A stretch of 38,696 nt of DNA, taken from NCBI GenBank assembly GCA_948957135.1, contig CARDBT010000039.1, forward strand, positions 1-38,696, given 5' to 3'. Positions 24,700 to 33,058 of the stretch are shown here, piece after piece. Origin of the DNA: COE1 sp910588595. GTDB lineage: Bacteria; Bacillota; Clostridia; Lachnospirales; Lachnospiraceae. The stretch's first letter is position 1, and each line of letters starts with the position of its first letter. The notes below the pieces were generated by a model. That model was not told the origin of the DNA and did not search any database. It was given only the letters and a program-made list of their open reading frames with translations. Position numbers and translations under genes: made by a program.

Positions 24700-25371
24700 A
24701 TGTACAGGATATTTATTGTGGAAGATGATGAGATGATCGCGGGCAGCCTAAAGCGTCATCTCGAGAGCTGGAATTACGAGGTGGTCTGCGCAGGGGACTT
24801 CTCGAATATCATGGCGGAGTACGTCAGCGCATCACCGCAGCTGGTGCTGATGGATATCAAGCTGCCGTTTTTTAACGGCTATCACTGGTGCAGCGAGATC
24901 CGCAAGGTTTCCAAGGTGCCGGTCATCTTTCTGTCCTCGGCGTCCGACAATATGAACATTGTCATGGCGGTAAATATGGGCGGCGATGACTTTATCGCAA
25001 AGCCGTTCGATCTGGATGTGCTGACGGTGAAGATCCAGGCGATGCTGCGCAGGAGTTATGACTTTGTGAGCCAGAGCACGGTGCTGGAGCATATGGGGGC
25101 GATGCTGAATCTGACGGAGGCGACGCTGACATACGGCGGTGAGAAGCTGGAGCTGACCAAGAATGAACTGCGCATCCTGCAGGTGCTTATGGAGAACAAG
25201 GAGAAGGTCGTGGCGCGGGACACGCTGATGACAAAGCTCTGGGAGAGCGACAGCTATGTGGATGAGAACACGCTGTCGGTGAATGTGAACCGTCTGCGCA
25301 AGAAGCTTGAGAGTGTGGGACTGGTGGATTTTATACAGACGAAAAAGTATATCGGATATCGCATCGGGTAG
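24700..25371 (+). CDS. OmpR-family response regulator (BceR-like)
   Basis: The start is ATG 24700 (MYRIFIVEDDEMI), 223 aa; an upstream in-frame ATG at 24676 adds eight unlikely residues. The receiver domain has the acidic pair EDD, the phospho-acceptor Asp in VLMDIKLP (about 53) and the Lys in AKPFD. The C-terminal winged helix (ELTKNELRILQVLMENKEKVVARDTLMTKLWESDSYVDENTLSVNVNRLRKKL) is of the OmpR type. The cognate kinase gene begins about 20-30 bp downstream. Close similarity in layout to BceR/VirR regulators suggests a cell-envelope stress or peptide-antibiotic response. Confidence 0.9.
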   Translation: MYRIFIVEDDEMIAGSLKRHLESWNYEVVCAGDFSNIMAEYVSASPQLVLMDIKLPFFNGYHWCSEIRKVSKVPVIFLSSASDNMNIVMAVNMGGDDFIAKPFDLDVLTVKIQAMLRRSYDFVSQSTVLEHMGAMLNLTEATLTYGGEKLELTKNELRILQVLMENKEKVVARDTLMTKLWESDSYVDENTLSVNVNRLRKKLESVGLVDFIQTKKYIGYRIG

Positions 25372-25404
25372 CGGGGCAGTGAGGTTTTTGGTGTGAGGGC
25401 AGAA

Positions 25405-26529
25405 ATGAAAAATTTTAGGGCATATTTTTATGAAAATATTCGATGGCTTGCAGTGATCCTGTTCATAGCGATGGTGATGACTGCGACAATGCTCCTGAAC
25501 CGGATCCCGCTTTATGAGATCGGGTATGGAATGCTCCTGTGCGCATTTGTCACAGTGGTCGCGATACTCGTAGGATATGGCAGGCATCGCGACAGTTTCC
25601 GGCAGCTCGAACAGATGCAGGAAAACATCGCAGCGATTCCGTGTGACATGAAGACACCGGAATACATGTATGAGCGGCAGTATCAGGAATGTATACGCGC
25701 GATCGCGTGCGAGAAGGACAGACTGCAGAAGGAAATGAGGAGCCGGCAGCAGGATCTGGCGGAATATTATTCCATGTGGGTGCACCAGATCAAGACGCCG
25801 ATCGCCGCGCTGAAACTTCTGGCGGATGAGGAGATGAATGCGTATCTGGACGATGAAGACAGCGCGGAAAATGACATGCGTGTCATAAATATGTATCAGA
25901 AGCAGAACGAGCTTTTCCGGGTCGAGCAGTATGTCGACATGGCACTGCAGTACACGCGCCTGGGCGCGCAGACAAATGATTTTGTGTTTGAGCGTGTGCT
26001 GCTCGACGAGGTGATCAAGCCATCGGTTCTCAAGTATGCAAAACAGTTTATCCACAAACAGCTGCGCCTGAATTATGTGCCGCAGGGTATTTGTGCTGTC
26101 ACGGATAAGAAATGGCTGGGGTTCGTCATCGACCAGCTTTTGTCCAACGCCGTCAAATACACAAAGCAGGGCGGCGTCACGATCGAAGTGTCCACGGCTG
26201 CGCAGCCGCCGGACGGCAGCTGCGGACCGGGCGTGGAAGAGGGACAGAAACAGGTTCGCATCATAATAGAAGACACCGGCATCGGGATCAGTGCGGACGA
26301 TCTCCCGCGTGTATGTGAGATGGGGTATACAGGTTACAATGGGCACGCAGACCAGTATTCCACGGGGATAGGGCTGTATCTCTGCAGGGCGATCCTCGAT
26401 AAGCTGGGGCATCAGTTTGTCATCACTTCCGATCAGGGAAGGGGGACGCGGGCGGAGATCGTGTGCGTACAAAGTGAACGAGATCTCAATCGTCGCATAA
26501 GGGATCATACAGAATTACCATATTCTTGA
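25405..26529 (+). CDS. Sensor histidine kinase (BceS-like, intramembrane-sensing)
   Basis: ATG 25405 (MKNFRAYFYENIRWLAVIL) after GAGGGCAG is preferred over GTG 25393; 374 aa. There are two TM helices with almost no extracellular loop (about 12-30 and 38-58), as in BceS-type kinases. Then come a linker, the H-box WVHQIKTPIAALKLL, N-box LGFVIDQLLSNAVKYT, and G-boxes IIEDTGIGI and STGIGLYL. Such kinases sense through a partner BceAB transporter. None is adjacent, but the FtsX/ABC pair at 2546-5159 would be a candidate partner. Confidence 0.88.
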   Translation: MKNFRAYFYENIRWLAVILFIAMVMTATMLLNRIPLYEIGYGMLLCAFVTVVAILVGYGRHRDSFRQLEQMQENIAAIPCDMKTPEYMYERQYQECIRAIACEKDRLQKEMRSRQQDLAEYYSMWVHQIKTPIAALKLLADEEMNAYLDDEDSAENDMRVINMYQKQNELFRVEQYVDMALQYTRLGAQTNDFVFERVLLDEVIKPSVLKYAKQFIHKQLRLNYVPQGICAVTDKKWLGFVIDQLLSNAVKYTKQGGVTIEVSTAAQPPDGSCGPGVEEGQKQVRIIIEDTGIGISADDLPRVCEMGYTGYNGHADQYSTGIGLYLCRAILDKLGHQFVITSDQGRGTRAEIVCVQSERDLNRRIRDHTELPYS

Positions 26530-26554
26530 AAATTTTTTATGGGTATAGTACAAT
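26526..26554 (+). promoter_or_regulatory. Promoter of the 73-aa protein gene
   Basis: TTGAAA (26526-26531), a 17-bp spacer and TACAAT (26549-26554). The -35 box overlaps the stop codon of the kinase gene. Confidence 0.6.
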
Positions 26555-26653
26555 AAGAAAGCAGCCGGAACACGGTTTCCCATGAATGGAACATTTGCGG
26601 GAACTGTGAATAGATTCCGGGAGGCTATTGAAACAAAAGGGAGGAAAAGAGCA

Positions 26654-26875
26654 ATGGACATTAAAGAGCAGATCAGTAAGGTAGTGGAGGAGATTTCCAG
26701 GAACCCGAATATCAAGGAGCAGTTTGAGAAGGAACCTGTAAAGGTGATCGAGAAGCTTATCGGGGTGGATCTGCCCGACGATATCATCATGAAAGTCATT
26801 GATGGCGTGAAGGCAAAACTGACGATGGATGATGTGTCAAAAGTGGCAGGTGCCTTAAAAGGCGTATTTAAATAA
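26654..26875 (+). CDS. Small helical protein of unknown function
   Basis: ATG 26654 follows GGGAGGAAAAG and gives 73 aa: MDIKEQISKVVEEISRNP, then EQFEKEPVKVIEKLIGVDLP and a final amphipathic helix ending VAGALKGVFK. The NPxxxEQFxxxP...LG-x-DLP pattern recurs in small clostridial proteins and loosely recalls Nif11-like leader regions, but there is no double-glycine or core peptide. It has its own promoter and lies upstream of the NHLP export operon. A role with that operon is speculative. Confidence 0.65.
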   Translation: MDIKEQISKVVEEISRNPNIKEQFEKEPVKVIEKLIGVDLPDDIIMKVIDGVKAKLTMDDVSKVAGALKGVFK

Positions 26876-27221
26876 TCGCCAGCCGCAGCCCCATGCAGGG
26901 GAACGATACTGTTAAGACGGGGCATGGGGCGTGCGGATCTTTGCTGCCGCATCAATATCAAAATAGTCTCACGACCTCCGTTTTGCAGCTTTTGAGATCA
27001 ATAGGTTCTGGGAAGTGCATTCCAGGATCCTGTATTTATATAAAGTATACTGTGATCGCCAGATTCAAGTCAATATAAAATCTTTCGGGTTCAGGGTAAA
27101 CGCAAGCCTGACGTCAGCCAATCTTTCCGGGAACATGCAAAACCTCCTGCACACATCCGATCAGTGTATGTTTCATTTCTGTCATGATCATGAATTCTTT
27201 TCAAGAAATTATAAAAATCAT
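26876..27221. other. Intergenic stretch: GC-rich hairpin and possible gene remnant
   Basis: A long hairpin pairs CCGCAGCCCCATGC (26883-26896) with GCATGGGGCGTGCGG (26922-26936). It may end the upstream transcript, although the T-run is weak. On the minus strand at 27136-27065 an AGGAGG site precedes a 23-codon frame (MFPERLADVRLAFTLNPKDF...), which looks like the first helices of an XRE-type regulator cut short. Nothing else was seen. Confidence 0.4.
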
Positions 27222-27387
27222 CTAGTACTCCATCCGGTCAGAAATTAGCATCGTGAACCGCCTGTTTCGCACCATTACGTCGTTAGAATTTCTAGACGAT
27301 GCCACCGCATCGCCGTCGAAATTTTGCCTGGCACCGGCACGAACCATGCAGCCCACAACTCTAATTTCTGTCTGGATGGAGCACTGG
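27222..27387 (-). repeat. 166-bp near-palindromic repeat, copy 2 (inverted)
   Basis: This is the reverse complement of 6442-6607, equal in length and about 91% identical by eye. Its terminal repeats AGTACTCCATCCGGTCAGAA and AGTGCTCCATCCAGACAGAA are the same two variants found at the ends of copy 1. It sits in the leader region of the NHLP operon, about 150 bp before the first gene. Confidence 0.8.
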
Positions 27388-27538
27388 AAACTTAAAAGAT
27401 GCAAATGATACTGAAAAATATGCGAAGTGTTCCCGGACAGAGAAAACAGGCATGTTATATGGTAAAATTTTATCAGACAGAGTTGTCAAATCTTTCATTA
27501 TATAAAATTTTGTAAAAGGAAGCTCAGAAAGGATAAAG

Positions 27539-28012
27539 ATGGAAAAAAAGATTTTCAGGGAGAAGAGCATGGAACGGGTGTCTTCCCCCGAGCAGTTAGA
27601 CGATTACATCAGAGTCACAAGCCCGGGCATGTGGATGGTGATGGGGGCAGTGGTTCTTTTGCTGGCAGGTGTGTGTGTCTGGGGGATTTTCGGTCGGCTG
27701 GACACGGTGATAAAAGCCCCTGCTGTGGTAAAGGACGGAACTATTTTCTGCTATATAAGGGAAGCCGACAGGGAGCAGATCGCCGCCGGAATGGAGGTGG
27801 AGATAAAGGGAAAAGGGTATCCCATTTTATCGGTTTCCGATGAGCCCATGGAGGCTTCCGGTCTGCTTACGCCTTACGCCATGCATATAGGCGGTTTTGC
27901 AGAGGGGGAATGGGTTTATGCGGCTGTGGCTGATACGGGACTTGCGGACGGCGTTTATGAGACAGAAGTGGTTGTGGAACGCATTGCGCCGGCCTCTTTT
28001 CTATTCAACTGA
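27539..28012 (+). CDS. Compact NHLP-type secretion protein (HlyD-like)
   Basis: The 157-aa protein starts FREKSMERVSSPEQLDDYIRVT, a segment typical of the NHLP bacteriocin-system secretion (membrane-fusion) protein. One TM helix follows (MWMVMGAVVLLLAGVCVWGIF, about 30-50), then about 100 extracellular residues forming barrel-like strands (TVIKAPAVVKDGTIFCYI, GMEVEIKGKGYPI). It lacks the coiled-coil arms of full HlyD proteins, so it is either a natural short form or a deleted one. ATG 27539 follows AAAGGA. It is the first gene of the export operon and should assist the two ABC exporters after it. Confidence 0.75.
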   Translation: MEKKIFREKSMERVSSPEQLDDYIRVTSPGMWMVMGAVVLLLAGVCVWGIFGRLDTVIKAPAVVKDGTIFCYIREADREQIAAGMEVEIKGKGYPILSVSDEPMEASGLLTPYAMHIGGFAEGEWVYAAVADTGLADGVYETEVVVERIAPASFLFN

Positions 28013-28036
28013 TTAAATCAACTGATCAAATGATTT

Positions 28037-28080
28037 TTATGCCCCTGTGTGCATGAACACAGGGGCATAAACACAGGGGA
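28037..28080 (+). promoter_or_regulatory. Hairpin with alternative pairing before the C39 exporter gene
   Basis: A perfect 14-bp stem pairs TTATGCCCCTGTGT (28037-28050) with ACACAGGGGCATAA (28057-28070) around GCATGA. A second ACACAGGGG (28071-28079), which borders the Shine-Dalgarno of the next gene, could pair with the same left arm instead. There is no T-run, so an RNA switch or stability element is more likely than a terminator. Confidence 0.5.
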
Positions 28081-28088
28081 GAAGGCAG

Positions 28089-30297
28089 ATGATTTTACAT
28101 AAAAATGCACAGAAATGTCCGGTGAGCAGAGGGTATGCAAAGGTGCCGGTGATCATGCAGATGGAAGCTTTGGAGTGCGGCGCGGCGTCCCTTGCCATGA
28201 TACTGGCGTATTATGGCAAATGGATTCCTTTAGAGCAGGTAAGGGCGGACTGCGGGGTGTCGAGAGACGGTTCCAATGCCAAAAATCTGTTGCTGGCAGC
28301 CCGCAGCTATGGACTGACGGCAAACGGGTTTCGGTTTGAGCCGGACGCTTTAAGGCGGAGTGGGATTTTTCCCTGTATTATCCACTGGAATTTTAATCAT
28401 TTTGTGGTACTGAACGGCTTTAAAGGGAATAAGGCCTGTTTAAATGATCCTGCAAGAGGGAATTATACGGTTTCCATGGAAACCTTCGACAAGTCCTTTA
28501 CGGGGGTTTGTCTGTTGTTTGAGCCGGGGGAGGAATTTATTCCCGGCGGCAGGCCCAAAAGTGTTGCAGGATTTGTGAGAAAGCGGATGGCAGGGGCAGG
28601 GGATGCGGTGGTCTGTGTGATCCTTGCAACCGTCATCAGTTCCCTTCTTGGGATTGTGGCTTCGGTTTTTCCAAGGATTTTTATGGACAGGCTGCTGACG
28701 GGGAAGAATCCTGACTGGCTCCTGCCTTTTGTGGGCATATTTATGGGATACGCGGCAGTGCGGCTGTTGGTTTCCTTTCTGTTAACGGTTTATTCCCTGA
28801 AAATATACGGCAGATTTGCAGTTACAGGTTCCTCCTCCTACCTGTGGAAGGTACTTCACCTGCCCATGGAGTTTTTCCCAGCGCATGGCAGGGGATATCC
28901 AGCAGCGGCAGGGGATGAACGCCTCGGCATCCGGCAGTCTTGTGAACCTGTTTGCCCCTCTTTTGATCGATACCGCAATGATGGTGTTTTATCTGGCAGT
29001 CATGCTGCGCTACAGCCCCCTGCTTACCTTTGTGGGCGTGCTGTCCATCCTGTGCAATCTTGGGCTGTCGCAGTTGATATCCAGAAAACGCATCAACATT
29101 ACAAGGGTACAGATGCGGGATAGCGGTAAGCTGTCAGGTGCAACGGTATCCGGTATTGAAATGATAGAGACGATCAAAGCCAACGGTGCGGAAAACGGCT
29201 ATTTTGAAAAGTGGGCAGGGTACCAGGCAAGCGTCAATACCCAGCAGGTAAAGTATGCCAGACTGAACCAGTATCTGGGGCTTCTTCCAGCCCTGGTATC
29301 TTCCCTCACGGGGGTGGCAGTGCTGATGCTGGGGGTATATCTGACCATGCAGGGAAGTTTTACAGTGGGCATGATCATGGCATTTCAGGGGTTCCTTTCC
29401 TCCTTTATGTCTCCGACCGCAAAATTGATCGCGGCTGGTCAGAGTATTCAGGAGATGCGTACCCAGATGGAGCGGATCGAAGATGTGATGGAGTATCCTT
29501 CCGATGTCTGCTGTGGGCACAGGGAGTATGTGCAGGAAAAGGAAGAAAGCGGGAACCGATCCGGGGAGTACAGGAAGCTCTCCGGCAGCGTGGAGATGAA
29601 AAATGTTACGTTCGGTTATTCCAGGCTTTCGGAACCGCTGATAGAAGATTTTAACCTGACTTTAAAACCGGGAAGCCGTGTGGCGCTTGTGGGAGCTTCC
29701 GGCTGCGGAAAATCCACCATTTCCAAACTGCTTTCCGGTCTGTATCAGCCGTGGAAGGGGGAAATCCTTTTTGACGGGAAGCCTGTGAGCGAGATTGACA
29801 GAAATGTGTTTACGGGCTCGCTGGCAGTGGTTGACCAGGATATTATTCTGTTTGAAGATACCATAGCCGGCAATATCAGAATGTGGGACAGATCCATTGA
29901 GGATTTCGAGGTCATCATGGCTGCCCGGGACGCGAGGCTTCATGAGGACATTATGCAGAGGGAGGGCGGTTATTCCTACCGCATCAGTCAGGACGGCAGG
30001 GATTTTTCCGGGGGACAGCGCCAGAGAATGGAAATTGCCAGAGTGCTTGCCCAGGATCCGACCATTATGATTATGGATGAAGCCACCTCGGCGCTGGACG
30101 CAAGGACAGAGTATGAGGTAGTCAGGTCCATTAAGGACAGGGGGATCACCTGCATCGTGGTTGCCCACCGTCTGTCTACCATCCGGGACTGCGACGAGAT
30201 CATCGTAATGGATCACGGAAAAGTGGTGGAGCGGGGAACCCATGAGGAACTGTATGCAAAGGGCGGCGCTTATACCGAACTGGTTTCCAATGACTGA
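28089..30297 (+). pseudogene. NHLP C39-peptidase ABC exporter with a frameshift
   Basis: The first frame (28089 onward) encodes a C39 peptidase domain with Cys30 (MEALECGAAS), His (NFNHFVVL) and Asp (LNDPARGNY), then TM helices. Homology leaves this frame at LPMEFF, at the TTTTTCCC run 28872-28879, and continues in the +1 frame as SQRMAGDIQQRQGMNASASG. It runs through the remaining TM region and the ATPase: Walker A GASGCGKST, signature FSGGQRQR, Walker B IMIMDEATSALD, to 30297. The joined length, about 736 aa, is normal for this family, which cleaves double-glycine leaders and exports the peptide. It is either a real mutation or a sequencing error in the homopolymer. Everything else looks intact. 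Confidence 0.85.
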
Positions 30298-30353
30298 AAA
30301 CTGATAAAAACTGATATAAAAAAGCGATTTGACATGCGCTCACACAGGAGAAG

Positions 30354-32576
30354 ATGGATATGGGATGGTTTGACGAACAGATCCGGCAGCGGATGTACAG
30401 CGATGACGAGATGCTGGAGGACTCCCTGGTGGGCATAGCGGGGGATGTGCTGGGAACACGGATTCTGACCGCTATGAAGGACGACAGGATACGGACAAAA
30501 AACGCCATAGATGAAATACTGAAATTTTATCATGTGAAGACTTCGGAGATACCGGAGGATGTAAAGGACATCAATGACCAGTTGGAATATCTGCTGCGTC
30601 CCTGCGGCATTATGCGGCGCAGGGTGAAACTGGAGGGGGAGTGGTACCGGGATGCCTTTGGGGCAATGCTGGGAACCAGGAAGGAGGACGGCAGGGTAAT
30701 CGCCCTGATCCCGGACAGGACAGGCGGCTACCGCTATCTGGATGAGACTTCCGGCAGGAGGATAAAGCTTGACAGGAATACAAAGAGAGAGATAGAGGAA
30801 GAGGCGCTGTGCTTTTATAAGCCGCTTCCTGTGAAGCCCATAGGGGTACCGGAGCTGATGGGCTATATCGCCGGGACATTGTCGGCCTTTGACGTGGGAA
30901 TGTTTCTGGCGGCGGCGCTGGGGATTACGTTACTGGGAATGGTTTCGCCGAAGCTGAACCATATCATCTTTTCCCGGGTGACAGCAAGCGGCAATATGCG
31001 CCTGTTTCTATCCATCACCTTTTTTCTGGTATGCTTAAGGGTCAGCGCCCTGCTGGCGGAGGCGGTCAGGTCTATGCTGATGCAGCGCATCGGGACCAAG
31101 ATGGGGATTCAGGTGCAGGCGGCAGTGATGATGCGCATTTTGTCCCTTCCCACGGATTTTTTTCGGAAATACAGCCCGGGAGAACTGGCAGACAGGGCGG
31201 GGAACATCCAGACCCTTTGTTCCATGCTGGTATCTCTGGTATTTTCTACAGGCCTTACGGCGGTATTCTCCCTGGTATACATTACCCAGATTTTTACCTA
31301 TGCCCCGGCGCTGGTGGTTCCGTCTTTGGTGATCATACTGGTGACGGCGGTGTTTTCGGTGGTTTCTGCGCTGATGCAGATACGGGTCAGCGAAAGGCAG
31401 ATGGAAATTGTCGGGAAGGAAAGCGGTATGACCTATTCCCTGATCAGCGGCATCCAGAAGATCAAGCTTTCCGGCGCGGAGAAGCGCGCATTTGCCCGGT
31501 GGGGCGGGATTTATGCAGAAGGGGCAAGGCTTGCCTACAGTCCGCCGGTGTTCTTAAAGATAAACAGCGTACTGTTGACGGCGATTTCTTTATGTGGAAC
31601 GGTCATCATGTATTATACTGCGGTAAAAAGCGGGATTTCCGTGGCGGATTATTATGCTTTCAGTACCGCTTATGGGATGGTTTCCGGTGCCTTTTCTTCT
31701 CTGGCAGGGGTCGTGCTGTCTGTGGCACAGCTTCGTCCCATCCTTAAGATGGCGAAACCCATTCTGGAAACGTCGCCGGAGGTGGCGGAGGGCAAGCAGA
31801 TGGTGACGCGCCTTTCGGGCGGCATAGAGTTTAGCAATGTATCCTTCCGTTATCAGGAGAACATGCCCCTTGTGGTGGATGACCTTTCCCTGAAAATAAG
31901 GCCGGGACAGTATGTGGCACTGGTTGGGGCCAGTGGGTGTGGGAAGTCTACTCTGCTCAGGCTTCTGCTTGGGTTTGAGACGCCAGGGAAGGGCGCCATT
32001 TACTATGACGGCAGGGACATTGCCGGTATGGATCTAAAGTCCCTGCGGAGCAGGATCGGTGTGGTGATGCAGGGCGGCAGGCTGTTTTCCGGGGATATTT
32101 TCTCCAATATCACGATCTGCGCTCCCCATCTTACCATGGAGGAAGCCTGGGAAGCGGCGGAACTTGCCGGTATTGCGGAGGATATCCGGCGTATGCCTAT
32201 GGGAATGCATACCGTGATCTCCGAAGGACAGGGTGGGATCTCAGGGGGGCAGAGACAGCGTTTGCTGATCGCAAGAGCCATAGCGCCCAGACCAAAGATC
32301 CTCCTGCTGGACGAAGCCACCAGCGCCCTGGACAATCTGACCCAGAAAAAGGTGTCACAGTCTCTGGACGGACTTCATTGCACACGCATTGTGATCGCCC
32401 ACAGACTGTCCACGATCCGCCAGTGTGACCGGATCATTGTGCTGGAGAAAGGGAAGATCATAGAGGATGGTAATTATGAGGAACTCATGGAAAAGAACGG
32501 GTACTTTGCGGGATTGATTGCAAGGCAGCGACTGGATGGCAAGCCCTTCCATGAACTTCTTTGTATCAATAGATAG
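30354..32576 (+). CDS. NHLP-type second ABC exporter subunit (permease/ATPase)
   Basis: The 740-aa protein has an N-terminal non-catalytic region of about 170 residues (MDMGWFDEQIRQRM; VKLEGEWYRDAFGAMLG), with no C39 residues. Six TM helices follow (about 190-450), then an ATPase with Walker A GASGCGKST, signature ISGGQRQR, Walker B ILLLDEATSALD and the H-loop IAHRLS. This matches the second permease/ATPase of NHLP systems, thought to pair with the peptidase-bearing subunit. ATG 30354 follows CAGGAGAAG. It lies 57 bp after the first exporter and is intact. Confidence 0.9.
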   Translation: MDMGWFDEQIRQRMYSDDEMLEDSLVGIAGDVLGTRILTAMKDDRIRTKNAIDEILKFYHVKTSEIPEDVKDINDQLEYLLRPCGIMRRRVKLEGEWYRDAFGAMLGTRKEDGRVIALIPDRTGGYRYLDETSGRRIKLDRNTKREIEEEALCFYKPLPVKPIGVPELMGYIAGTLSAFDVGMFLAAALGITLLGMVSPKLNHIIFSRVTASGNMRLFLSITFFLVCLRVSALLAEAVRSMLMQRIGTKMGIQVQAAVMMRILSLPTDFFRKYSPGELADRAGNIQTLCSMLVSLVFSTGLTAVFSLVYITQIFTYAPALVVPSLVIILVTAVFSVVSALMQIRVSERQMEIVGKESGMTYSLISGIQKIKLSGAEKRAFARWGGIYAEGARLAYSPPVFLKINSVLLTAISLCGTVIMYYTAVKSGISVADYYAFSTAYGMVSGAFSSLAGVVLSVAQLRPILKMAKPILETSPEVAEGKQMVTRLSGGIEFSNVSFRYQENMPLVVDDLSLKIRPGQYVALVGASGCGKSTLLRLLLGFETPGKGAIYYDGRDIAGMDLKSLRSRIGVVMQGGRLFSGDIFSNITICAPHLTMEEAWEAAELAGIAEDIRRMPMGMHTVISEGQGGISGGQRQRLLIARAIAPRPKILLLDEATSALDNLTQKKVSQSLDGLHCTRIVIAHRLSTIRQCDRIIVLEKGKIIEDGNYEELMEKNGYFAGLIARQRLDGKPFHELLCINR

Positions 32577-32637
32577 AAACAAAAAAACGGATGTGATGTG
32601 TCCGAAAGGACGGACACAAAACAGGAATGGAGGAAAA

Positions 32638-32949
32638 ATGAAGAAAAAAGCAGTAGAGAAAATGGAAATGAAGGAAAGTTTGCTGAAAGGAGAAGCGTTG
32701 GCGTTAAATGATGCAGAGCTGGAAGGCGCAGCAGGCGGAGTGGATGTGGCGTTTGAAGGGCTGACCAGACTAGAGATGGACAGACGCCCCATTGTGGATG
32801 AGAATTCCCGGCAGGAGCCCCAGCCCCCTACAAAAGAGAACGAAGAGATAATCCGGGAATTCCTGGAATCTCAGTGGTATAAAGACGCTAAAGCTTGGGT
32901 GAAAAGACAGAATTACGACTATTCAGGCATCAACAAATATCTCGGTTAG
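32638..32949 (+). CDS. Double-glycine precursor peptide, probable export substrate
   Basis: ATG 32638 follows GGAGG and gives 103 aa. The leader is charged and ends in the classical motif LNDAELEGAAGG (G33-G34), the form cut by C39 peptidases. The predicted mature part is 69 residues (VDVAFEGLTRLEMDRRP... to INKYLG), hydrophilic, Pro/Glu-rich in the middle, with aromatic residues at the end and no cysteine. It is too large and polar for a typical pore-forming bacteriocin, and no modifying enzyme is present. A secreted unmodified peptide or signal is inferred. It sits directly after the two exporter genes. Confidence 0.8.
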   Translation: MKKKAVEKMEMKESLLKGEALALNDAELEGAAGGVDVAFEGLTRLEMDRRPIVDENSRQEPQPPTKENEEIIREFLESQWYKDAKAWVKRQNYDYSGINKYLG

Positions 32950-33058
32950 CATGGCCGGCCGGCAATCTTCTTATGAATACCGGGAAGGAAATATATAGCA
33001 AATCGTAAATTTGTGCCTGTATGCAAATTTGCAGATGTTGACAGCATGGAGGATCATT

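Noticed and set aside
24832..26508. A 558-codon open frame antisense to the two-component genes
   Set aside because: It lies entirely opposite two well-supported genes, has a His/Gln/Arg/Leu-rich composition typical of reverse-frame reading, and shows no domain.
31031..31747. A 238-codon alternative frame within the second exporter
   Set aside because: It overlaps an intact ABC exporter with all motifs; the Gly/Asp/Arg-rich sequence is an out-of-frame artefact.
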